Assembly: GCA_036417435.1 (NCBI GenBank)
Contig: CM070901.1
Location: 164,258,044 to 164,322,043, forward strand
DNA from: Inia geoffrensis
Lineage: Eukaryota > Chordata > Mammalia > Artiodactyla > Iniidae
DNA: 64,000 nt
Direction of reading: 5' to 3'
Within the stretch, counting starts at the first letter, position 1; each line of letters begins with the position of its first letter. Under the pieces are notes generated by a model. The model had not been told where the DNA came from. It searched no databases and saw only the letters and a program-made list of their open reading frames with translations. Both the position numbers and the translations under genes were made by a program. Shown here piece by piece: positions 22,901 to 35,100 of the stretch.

Positions 22901-25900
22901 ACCACTTCATAAGGGTTAGCTATTATTAACTATTACTTAATTGGTCTGCATGACAACCCAATGAGACATGTATTATCCCCATTCTACAGAAGAGAAAATC
23001 ACGGCTCAAAGAGGTTTAATGACTTGTCCCAAGGTCTCACAGCTAGCAAGTGGCAGAACTGAGAATTAAAAGTTCATAATCTTTTGTTACTATGCCTCCT
23101 TGATACTTGAATTAATCATTCAGTAACTCTATGAATTAAGTATCTTTGAGGATAATGAGGCTCAGAGAGGTTATGTAACTTGTCTAGTCATACAACTCGT
23201 CAGTGAGGAAACTAAGCACTGCAGCCAGGATTATACCCCTAAAGCCCACGCTCTTTCAAAGTGTACTGCCTCTCAGAATGCTATAATAAAAAATGATGCC
23301 TTTAAAGCAATGACTTCCTAATCATAACTTGCAAGAATAGTTCTTGCCAGAACCTTATTTACTTGCTAAGACTCTACTATAGTTGGGAGAGTCTGCTAAT
23401 TGCTGTGAACATAAAAAGGGCTTAATAATAGCTAACAGGGCGGGGGGCGGGCGGGGAGGGATCAGTATACAATAAGATAAATAAGAAAGAGTGTTACATG
23501 GTAAATGACTAATAAATGGTATAGGAAGTCTAGCAGAGGAGGAAGACTATGGCAGAAGAGGTAGGACTTGAGTTGTGCCTTACAGCAAAAGAGAAGCCAT
23601 ATACACAGAAAGGTAACTGGGTTAAAGAACAGCCCAGTTTGGCTATAACATAAGGTGTGATATTGTGATTCATAATAAGAAATATATATTTGGTCTTTGT
23701 CCCATTCCCAGCACAGAGCTTCTAAAAACCTTAGAATTTTCTAAGTGATAAAAGAGATAAAGATGTCTTTTTTTATTCATAACAAGCCCTTTTCAACCAC
23801 TCCTAAGTTTATGTTAATGGCTTGACTTTTGGAAAACCAGTAAGGATGGGGGCTGGTTGCCAGGGGAACCAACTTGGTGATTAGATGGTTGGAACTTTCA
23901 GCCCAATCCTGACCTCTGGGGAGGGGAGGAGGGCTCAAGGTTAAATCAATCACAAGGGCCAATTATTTAATCAATCATGCCCATGTAACCACAGGGTTCA
24001 GAGAGCTTCTGGGTTGATGAACACATGGAGATTTGGGGAGAGTGGTGTGCCTGGAGAGGGCATGGAAGCTCTGTACCCCTTCCCACATACTTTGCCCCAT
24101 ACATCTCTTCCATATGGCTGTTCCTGAGCTGTATCCTTTTATAATATACCGGTAATCTAGTGAGTAAACTGTTTTCTTGAGTTCTGTGAGCAGCTCTAGC
24201 AAATTAATCAAACCCAAGGACGGGGTCATGAGAACCTCCAGTTTCCAGCCTGTCAGTCAGAAGCACAGGTGACGACCTGCATTTGGGAGTGGCATCTGAA
24301 ATCACAGGGAGGGGGGTCAGTCTCGTGGGATCTGAGGCTAACTCCAGGGAGATAGTGTCAGAATTGAGTTGAATTGTAGGACATCCCGATGGTGTGGCAG
24401 AACTGCTTGATGTGGGAATAAGCCCACACTTCTAGGGGCCAGAAGTGTCAGAAGTGTAGTGTGAGAGTAGAAGAGACACACAGGAGTGTGATGCTTCACC
24501 ATTAGAATGGGGTTTGTATGTTAGATGCAGGAAATGACTGGATATGAAAATCCAGCCCCGGCTAAGGAATTTGGCCTTAATTCTGTTGAATGAAGTGCCC
24601 ATTACACTCCTGACATCTACTACATTACATTCTTCTTAGCTCCATATATCTCACTCTACTCCCTGCTATAACAGGATTTCTCATGTTAAAGAATCAAGTC
24701 AATGATTAGTAGCAATAGTTGAAACAGAGAAAAGACATGACATTTTTGAAGGTGAAACAGAGAAAAGACATGACTTTTTTTTTTTTTGCGGTACGCGGGC
24801 CTCTCACTGTTGTGGCCTCTCCTGTTGCGGAGCACAGGCTCCGGACGCGCAGGCTCAGAGGCCATGGCTCACGGGCCCAGCCGCTCCGCGGCATGTGGGA
24901 TCTTCCCGGACCGGGGCACGAGCCCGTGTCCCCTGCATCAGCAGGCGGACTCTCAACCACTGCGCCACCAGGGAAGCCCAAGACATGACATTTTTGAAGG
25001 TAATAATCAAACTTGAGGATGAGCTGTCCCATCAAAAAAACTGACACTGATGGACTCTAGGGCAGTGGGGCTCAACCTCGACTGCACATTGTAATCACCT
25101 GCGAAGTTTGTAAGGAAAAAAGTGTCCATGGCCAGGGCCTCTTGTGGATGTTTGCCCATTTTTAATCTATGAAAAATAGGAAAATCATATAGTCCAAACA
25201 TATTAATTGGTAGTGGAGGAGGAGAGCTGGGGAATTAAAAAAAAGATCTCCAAGTGATTCTAAAGTGCAGTCATGGTTCAGAACGACTGCCACAGATGAA
25301 GGTAAAGGAGGAGCTCAAAGTTTCTCCTCTCTACAACCCTCCCCTCCCCACTGCCTCCGGGGATGGCAGTTTTCTATCTCCATGGAGGAGAAAAGTACTC
25401 AGGTTTAAGGATATCTTACTGGTCACTGTGCAAGATTAAAGTTGGGAACTAAGGTAAGAGATGCCTCGAGACCGCTCTCTCAACCCCCACCTCAAAAACT
25501 CTTCCTATTTCTCTGACTCACTTGACGTGATATCCAAAACTTGGGAGTGGACTTTGGGATACACAAAAATGGAGCAAACCTTTTTGGCCTATCTTTATTC
25601 TGGGCTACTGAGACTAAGCAAAGGGCTCTCCATAGAGCCCTACCTAACCTAGAGGTTGGCATTGAGGTTTGGGGACAAAGTCTTAATGAGCAATAAAATA
25701 TTTGTTGGCCTTGCTCTGTTCTCTATGCATAGTCTCATGGAGACCATATAAGATATAGTAACTGACAAGAGGATTCAGGTATTCTCAGGTGCCATGGCCA
25801 ATACCAACATAAGAGTAGTTCAAATTCACCATGATTACACTGAGACATAATATGTCTCATTAGCCATACAACAACTCATTCCATCCTTTTTCATAATCAC

Positions 25901-27505
25901 TGCGAGAAAAACCAGATGAGTTAAGAGATTGCATCTACATTGAGTCAAACAAAAAACATGACTTGGCTCTCACCTCTAGCTGCCGAATTGCCGTTTCTCT
26001 CTCTTTAATAAGTTCCAAATCCTGTTCAGTGATGGCCACCTCATCCTCCTGGCTCTGCATCTGGTTCCACTCCTCATGGCTGCAGGGAGACAAGCACACT
26101 AGTTGATTCCTCCTCTCTAAGGTGTACATAAGACATACCTTCATCACCTCTGCTGCCAGCAGAGCCTGCCCAAAGACAGTACCAGCGTTCCAACTCCTCT
26201 GGTATCAATACAAGTGTCAGAGGCCACATTCTTCACATCCAGAGGCAAAGAGTTGGTAATACCAAGAAAACAAAGTCTCAGCTTTCCTGGGCAAAACTAA
26301 GAGGAAGCAGAATTATAAGGGATGGGACTCCTTGCTGTTTCCCTTCAGGGGTACACTCTACAATCTTGCTAGGGCTTGCTAGACAGGAGTGGGCAGAGAT
26401 TTGAAATCAAAAAGGCCCATTCTCTCCCAGGGCACTCTCAAAGTGCAAGCTGTATTGGTATCTCGGGTACTAGACAGGTGGAGGAGAGCAGGTTAAGTGA
26501 CCTGTCAGTGCTTCACCAATTAGTCCGATAGAATCACATCCCCTGGTTTTCGAGAATCTCTTTGAGGTTATGCTTTAGGTTAACTGTCTCTTAACAGAAA
26601 GCCAAAGTAAAAAGCTAGTGAAATGTTATAACTCTTCTTTTCAGGTACCATATTTAAAAGAAACGCATATGACGTCTTATACTAGAAATGTAACACTTTG
26701 AAAATTCAGTATTAAGCATTTTCTAACAGTACACATAAATCACAAATCATCTCCACAATATTTAAAGAATTTCCTCCATGTGCTAGAGATACAAAACTGA
26801 ATAAGACAGCACCCCAGGCCTTTGAGGTGCTCACAGTATAGTGGGGGGGAGATAGATACATACCTATAAGAAAACATTTTATGTTCTCAACTAATACCAT
26901 CAGTACATTTTTATGGAATTAGTTAATTCAGTTTGGAGAAGTTAAGAAAGGAGATGTTCTTCAGATACAAATTATTTGATTTTTCTTTTAATACTCCTAG
27001 AAGGATGGGTTGCCTCCATTTTAGGGATGAGTAAACAGAGACCCAAGAACTTTGAATAATTTAAATCTGAATTTGAGGTAAAATTATTTAGACCTCCAAA
27101 TCCGTAGATTTGGGGGCTCATACTTACTCTTATTGAGCGACACCCTCTTCTCAACACATAGACATCAGAGATTTCTTGAAAGTTTTTTATTCACTTTGAA
27201 ATTATTCCTTCCATAATTCAAAGATCTTGGAAAAGCCCACAGTTTCGACTTTTTTATTTGATGGATTATAAATTACCTACTCCAGGACTCCCTTTCTTTT
27301 CCCTCCTTTTTTCTCATTGATTTTTAAAATTAAAATTAAGTATAAAGGATAAAATCCCATCTCGATTCTCTACATTAGAATAATTCCTTTACCTGTCAAA
27401 TGAGACGAGCTGCTCCTCTCTTTGCCTCTCCTCCGCCTAGAAAGCAGATGGCATTATTGCTGCTGTTATCCAGAAACATGTCACAGACAGACAGACAGAC
27501 AGACA

Positions 27506-27549
<44 letters not shown>

Positions 27550-30500
27550 ATGGCTTCCTTTAGCTACAGTATAAAGAAGTAACATCCCTTGGCTGCAACA
27601 TCTGTAAGATGACACAGGGCTCTGGCAATCTGACTGGACCAGGAAATGGGTGTGAAGTAGTTGAAAGCAAATCTGTATTCCAATTTGGATTCAGAACAGA
27701 AACCATACTAAATAGGACGGAGAAAACATGGATAGGAGAAAGGAATCAAAATTAATAATGATAACCTATCTTAAAATTTGGAGGCAGGTGGATTAAGGTA
27801 AGGAGTTGAAAATTTGCAAGGAAACAAATTTTCAGAACATATGAAGATTTTTTCAAATGGACATTTAATGCATATTAGGTACTAAAGTGGCAAACTGACT
27901 TAAAAAAATCAGTCTAATTATGTATTACTTTTGTAATTTAACAACAAACTAAGAAAAAATGTTAAAAGAGCAATCTTTTCCTATTTTTAAAAAGCCGTCC
28001 CTTTTTATGATAACAATAATTAAAAAGATAAGCAAAATAAAGAAAATTTCAAAATTCTACCCACCCAGAAGAACACTGTGGGTTTTTTTAAAAAACATTT
28101 TTACTCTTTCCCCATATCAAGAAACAAAACAAGGGCTTCCCTGGTGGCACAGTGGTTAAGAATCTGCCTGCCAAGGCAGGGGACACGTGTTTGAGCCCTG
28201 GTCCGGGAAGATCCCACATGCCACGGAGCAACTAAGCCCGTGCGCCACAACTACTGAGCCTGAGCTCTAGAGCCCACAAGCCACAACTACTGAGCCTGTG
28301 TGCCACAACTACTGAAGCCCGCCCCGCACGCCTAGAGCCCGTGCTCCACAACAAGAGAAGCCACCACAATGAGAAGCCTGTGCACAGCAATGAAGAGTAG
28401 CCCCCACTCGCCACAATTAGAGAAAGCCCACGCACAGCAACAGACCCAATGCAGCCAAAAATAAATAAATTTAATAAAATTTTTAAAAAAAGAAGCAGAA
28501 CACTGCTAGTGTCCTAAAGGCTACCTATGTGCCCTCCTCCAGTTACAACCACCTCCCTCACCTTTAGAGTAACCATCATCCTGACTTTGTGATCATCATT
28601 TTCTTGTATTTTTTTAAAATTAATTAATGTATTTATTTATTTTTGGGTCTTCGTTACTGTGCAACGAGCTTTCTCTAGCTGCGGTGAGAAGGAGCTATTC
28701 TTCATTGCAGTGTGCAGGCTTCTCATTGCAGTGACTTCTCTTGTTGCAAAGCATGGGCACTAGGCACGTGGGCTTCAGTAGTTGCGGTTCACGGGCTCTA
28801 GAGAGCAGGCTCAGTAGTTGTGGCGCATGGGCTTAGTTGCTCCACATGTGGGATCTTCCCGGACCAGGACTCGAACCCGTGTTCCCTTCATTGGCAGGTG
28901 GATTCTTAACCACTGCACCACCAGGGAAGCCCTATCTCTTCTACTGTTAATCGACATTTGGAGGTTTCCAATTTTTGAGTACTACAAATAATGCTGCTGT
29001 GAACATTCCTGTACATATACCCTGGTACAGACTTACAGTGTTTTCTAGCATAGAACTGCTGGGTCATAAGGTGTGCATGTGTTCTGAAGTTGCAGCCAGA
29101 GTGTTTTCCAGTGGTTGTTCCAACTCATACTACCACTGGCCAGATAGGAAAGTTCCTGTGCATCATATCCATGGCAACAACCCTCCCTGTTCACAGAATT
29201 TAAAATTTCTGCCTTTTTTTTTCTGCCCTTAGTTTGGACATGAAATAGTATCTCAGGGTGGTTTTAATCTGTAATTCCATGACTACTAAAAATGGTCCAT
29301 TTGACCATTATTCAAAGCAATACTAAGATGTTATTTGCTTTTTTCACTGTGTTGACAAAAACAAAGGTGGACAAAACTACCACTTGCACTTTAACACAAA
29401 TCAAGGCAGTGGCACCAAACCGTACTAGGAGTTTTCTATTCTTTATCACCACACATAGGGGGATAAAAGCCAGTTCGTCCTTAATGAAGGCATTAAATTT
29501 ATTAATTAACTAAATCTCAGTACGTCTCTTTTTTTTTAAAGTACATGTCTTTTTAATATTCTGTATGATGAAATGGGAAGTATAAATAAAGCCCTCCTGC
29601 TATAAACAGCAATACGATATTTGTCTCCAGGAAAAGCACTTGTGTAATTGAGTTGCTGGTTGAACTAGCTACTTTTTTTAGGGAATAGCATTTTTTTTTT
29701 GTTTGTTTTGTTTCTTTTTTTTTTTTTTGGCGGGACGCGGGCCTCTCACTGTCGCGGCCGCTCCCATTGCAGAGCACAGGTTCCGGACGTGCAGGCTCAG
29801 CAGCCATGGCTCACAGGCCCAGCCACTCCGCGGCATGTGGGATCCTCCTGGACCGGGGCACGAACCCGTGTCCCCTGCGTCGGCAGGTGGACTCTCAACC
29901 ACTGCGCCACCAGGGAAGCCCAAGGGAATAGCATTTTTACTTATTCAATATAGTTTATACTTATATATAAAACTTTTAAAATATATAAACTTTTAATACA
30001 ATTTGTGTGTGTATATATATATATATATATACACATATATATGTATACACAAACATATATTATATATGATATATATAAAAGAATAACTAACAATCTATGG
30101 TTACTCAGATGGGTATTCAAAAGACAAGGTCTTCAAGATAAACAATGTGAGCCTGTCACTTCAAGGAAAATAATGGATAGTGTTTGTTGCCAGTGATAAA
30201 AATCTAGCTTTCAAATAGAAAAAAAAAAAAAAAAAGAATTCTGGAAAACTTGTATCTACTGCTTGTGAACTTGAGATATTCTCAATATTTAAAGACTTTT
30301 CTGGTCAAGCTGAAGATAATACATGATTTTTTGATATTGTAAAATGAAAAATATCAACATTTAGAAGACCTGCATAAGTCAGGGAACCAATATTTTCCAA
30401 ATGATAAATACATGATGTTATAAAAATCATGCACGGATAAAAGATCCAATAAAAGCATAAAAGACAGACCAAGATTTTAATGCATCAGAGTATGAACAAG

Positions 30501-32164
30501 TCATTGACAATGGTTTTTGATTCCACAATGCAACTAAGTTTTGTCCAGTTTTGATGTAGTATCAAGGAAAAATAACAATGACCTGAAGAGGTTAATTAAA
30601 ATACTCCTTCCTTTTCCAGTTACTTACCTCTGTGAGGCTGGATTTTCTTCAGATACCTCAACCAAAACAACATATCATAACAGACTGAATACAGAAGCAG
30701 GTGTGAATATCTAGCTTCCTTCTGTCAAGCCAGATATTAAAAAGATTTGCAAAAATGAAAACAATGCCACTCTTCTCATTAAAACTTTTTTTATTGTTTT
30801 GGAAAAGTAGTATTAATTAAAATCTCATTTATATTTTTATGTTAGTATGTAATGGGTTTATTATTATTTGTAAATGAAATAATAAACATTTTAAAAACTC
30901 AGTTTTAATTTCTAATACAATATATATCAATAGATATCATTCATACAAGCCAAAGCTCTTTGGGGTCCTTAATAATTTTTAAGAGTATAATGGGGCCCTG
31001 AAATCAAAAAGTTTGAGAAACTATTGTTCTGTTGGGTTGTGTCTTGTTCATATTGATTCCTGAGAATTCTTTATATATTCTCGATACCAGTCTTTTGTCA
31101 GTTGTACAAATAGCAGTAACTTCTCCCTGTTTGTGATTTGTCTTTTCAAATATTTACTACTTTATTCTTACTCCTTTCTGCTTTTAAGGCTTACTATCTG
31201 GGATCACCTTCCTTCTGCCTGAAGTTCATTCTTTAGAATGTTCTTAAGTAAGGTGTGCTGATAGCAAACTCTCTTTTGACTGAAAACATCTTTAATTAGC
31301 CCTCATCCTGGTTATCTATTTTCACTGGGTTTAGAATCCTAGGGAGGCAGTTATCGTCCTTCATAACATTAAAGACAACACTCTACTGGCTTCAAGTGTT
31401 GCTGTTGAGATTGTTTCCCTGGCTTTTTTTTTTTTTTTTTTGCGGTACGTGGGCCTCTTACTGTTGTGGCCTCTCCCATTGTGGAGCACAGGCTCCGGAC
31501 ACGCAGGCTCAGGGCCATGGCTCACGGGCCCAGCCGCTCCGCAGCATGTGGGATCTTCCCGGACCGGTGCACGAACCCGTGTCCCCTGCATCGGCAGGCA
31601 GACTCTCAACCACTGCGCCACCAGGGAAGCTCTCCCTGGCCATTTTTATGATTTTCTCTTTGTCTTTGGTGTTCTGAAGTTTCTCTTTGATATACCTAGA
31701 ATTAGAGTTTTTAAATTTATCCTTCTTGGGATTTGTTGGAGTTGTTGAAACTGTAGATTAGTGACTTTCATCAGTTCTGAAATATTACCAGCCATTATCT
31801 CCTCAAATATGACTTCTGATCTATGTCTGCTCTACCCTCATTCTGTAACTCTAATTAAAACTATTATAGGGACTTCCCTGGTGGCACAGTGGTTAAGAAT
31901 CCGCCTGCCAGTGCAGGGGACACGGGTTCGAGCCCTGGTCCAGTAAGATCCCACATGCCACAGAGCAACTAAGCCCGTTCACCACAACTACTGAGCCTGC
32001 ACTCTAGAGCCCGCGAGCCACAACTACTGAAGCCTGTGTGCCTAGAGCCCATGCTCCGCAACGAGAAGCCACCACAATGAGAAGCCCGCACACCACAATG
32101 AGTAGCCCCCACTCGCCACAACTAGAGAAAGCCCGCGTGCAACAAAGACCCAACGCAGCCAAAT

Positions 32165-32197
<33 letters not shown>

Positions 32198-35100
32198 TAA
32201 AAAAAAACTATTTTAGATCCTTTTACTTCAGTCTCCATTTCTCATAACCTTTCTTCCCTATTTAACTTCTTAACCCTCTGTCCTACATGCTGGATAATAT
32301 CTTCTAACCTATTTTCTAGTTAAACCACACATCCGTTAAGTTTTTAACTTCCACATTATATTTTTTAGTTCTAGAAAATCTTTTGACAAAGCTTTTTGTA
32401 GTTTCCTTCTTCCTGCAGATGTGTTCAAGATCTTCTATTTCTTTAAACCCAATAAGTATAGTTATCTTATAATTCTAATATATTAAGTCTTTATAGGTCT
32501 ATTTCACCTCACTTTCGTTTCTACTAGTTTTTGTCCGGGGTTATTTGTTTATTTGTGTACCCTGGGCTGCTCATTACACTTCAAAAATTATTTGAGGGTA
32601 TTCTTTTAGGGCTAGGATAAAGGCCTCTAAACAGAAAGGATTTGTATTTGCTTCTGTCTGGCACGTAGGTACTCAACCAGACCAGGACTACTTGAAGCTT
32701 TAGGCTTTTGGACCATTCAGGTAGAATTTGGGCAGTAAATCTGCCTGAAGGTTACTTTGTGGTACAAATTACTGTCTGGATTTCCCCTCCCTCCTGCCAT
32801 CCTCAGTGCTAATGCGATCTTTTTTGCAGTCTGGTAGGGGAAAGGAGGGTTTACTTTTCATTTTTCAGGGCCCAGTTTAATTTGAGGAGCACCTTCTTTT
32901 AGATTATCCACCATGCATGGATTCTTGGCTTTGACTTTTGTCCCCCTTCATGCCATGAGGACATCAAAACTGAATCTAAGTTGGCCCTCAGTAAATGTAC
33001 TCAGTGGAAAAGCAGTTTCAGTGCTCTGCTTATGCCTATGGGTTCACACCTTCTCTTAGACTTTGACCTTAATATTTTCATGGCTCTTAATATTTTTAAG
33101 AAATTGGGTTGTTAAAATCTAGTATTTGTTAATTCTTTTCAAAGAGAAGGCTAGTCCAAATAATCTAGCCTGCGATATTCTAGGAAACAGATGTATTCTT
33201 TTTTCTTTTTTTAAGTTTTTAACATAAGATCAACATGACAAGAAAAAAGGAAAAAGAAAATTACACACAATTCTACCTGTCACTTTTGTAAATCTTTGGG
33301 CACATTCTTTTCTAGTCTAGTGTACAAAGTGACCACATGCACACTTTTTTTTTAAACAAAGGGTATACCAATCTGACATTTTCACAGCACCTAATGTCTA
33401 TGTTTATTATTTGGAGGGACAGTAAGCAAAGAAAATGGTCAAAAATTTTTTAAAAACTTAGGAAAGAACATCCTGAAATTTGCAAAGGTCTTCTTTTGGA
33501 AATAAACTTACAGAAAGACGAGATCCAGCTCTTGCTCTGGCAATACTCTCCTTTTCCTTTTCAGATACCCTTCTCTGCACAGCCTGGAAATTGTTTAAGG
33601 CTGCAGAGAAGTCGTTCATGAGACGTTCCTTTTGAAGCTTCTGCTGGCGCTAAGGAAATTAAATAAGAACTTGAAATTTCACATTAACCCAGAATCATTT
33701 GGTTTTAATTCCCATTAAAAGCAAAATTATACCTCCTAAAGAGTTCCAACTAGGAAAATTACTATGAAATAGGCTCTTCCTTAAATTAATAAGTTTGTCC
33801 TTTTCTAACTCAAATCCCTGGTTAATACTATAGGCCAAGTCAGAGTTTTCCATCTTTCATTCTGACAAACCTGGGAATTGGGTATCATTTACCTGGTAAG
33901 GGAATCTCAGAGGGAACCACAATTCAAAATGTTAGTTCCCAGGAGAATCTAAAAGCAGAATACCCAACAGAGATTGTTTTCTTGCTAAAATGTTAAAACT
34001 GTATTCATCTATACTGAGTTCACAGCTTACCTGAAAACCATGGAATCATTTTCCTTCACACTGTAGTGAGGTTCAAAATCTTTGAGAACCTGAAAACTAC
34101 TTTGTAGAGTTACAAGCTACCTTTACTAAGCTTACTGATGCTACGTCTCAAAAAACACATACTGAGAGCACTTGCTGGGTGCTGAGAACACAGAAGTAAA
34201 AAGTCACCCCTGACCTCAAACAGCTTATCATCTATTTGGAGATAAAGAATGTAGATATACAAATAACAAATCAATACAAATAATTGCTATATTCAATTAG
34301 TACTATACAGAGTACTGTGCACATTATACCGAGGCAAGTATGATCGCTAAGAATCTAAGTGATCAAAAGGCCTCCAGAGGAGGTGGGCACTGAAGGAAGA
34401 GTAAGGCGTGAAGAGCAGAGAGAAGGGGTAAGGCGAATCCAGGCAAGGCAACAGGGTGAGCAAAGGCATATGGTGGCAGAAATTTGCAGAGGATCTAGAA
34501 AAAGAGAGTTTGGCTGGAACCAAAGGCTTTTTCATGAGCATAGCTAAAAGATAAAATTGGAAAAGCAGGAAAGGGGGTGGCCAGAGCAGGTTTTAAATGC
34601 CAAGATAATGAGTTTGGGATTCAGCCTCCACAGAACAAAGAGCAACGAAGATTTCTGTGTGGAGATCACGATGGGTACAAAATGACAACTGAGAAAAATT
34701 AGTCCGTGATGGTGATGGAATGGGAAAAAGAAACAAGTCAAAAAGATGACTGCAATAATCTAGATTTAAGGTTAGGAAGACGTGGTATCAGTAATGGGAA
34801 CACAAAGAAATGAATCTAAGAAATATGTGACTGGCTGTGGGGAAAGGGGTGTAAAGTCAAGGGATGACTCAAATTTCACACCTAGGAGAGTGATGGTAAT
34901 ACTGAAAGCAAATTTAAAGAAGGGACTTTTTATCCCTTTTCTTGGATTTTAATTTTTACATGAACATTATAATAATGGGGGGAAAAAACCCATCACTCCC
35001 CAATCTCACTATACAAAAGTACTATCTTTTAAGTATATCATTAACATTTTCCATGTTACCATACTCTTCACAATTATGGTCTTTGTTATATAATACTCCA

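Larger units (their letters stand above)
31027..33070 (-). mobile_element. L1 LINE, old, interrupted by two CHR SINEs
   Basis: The antisense shows TCTTTATATATTCTCGATAC and CAGTCTTTTGTCAGTTG at the left, then ACTGGCTTCAAGTGTTG and CCTCAAATATGACTTCTG. The later part (32200-33070) fits an L1 3' region less clearly. Confidence 0.6.

Noticed and set aside
28134..28210. tRNA-like A and B boxes
   Set aside because: They belong to the tRNA-derived head of CHR SINEs, repeated in all copies, and do not fold as functional tRNA genes.
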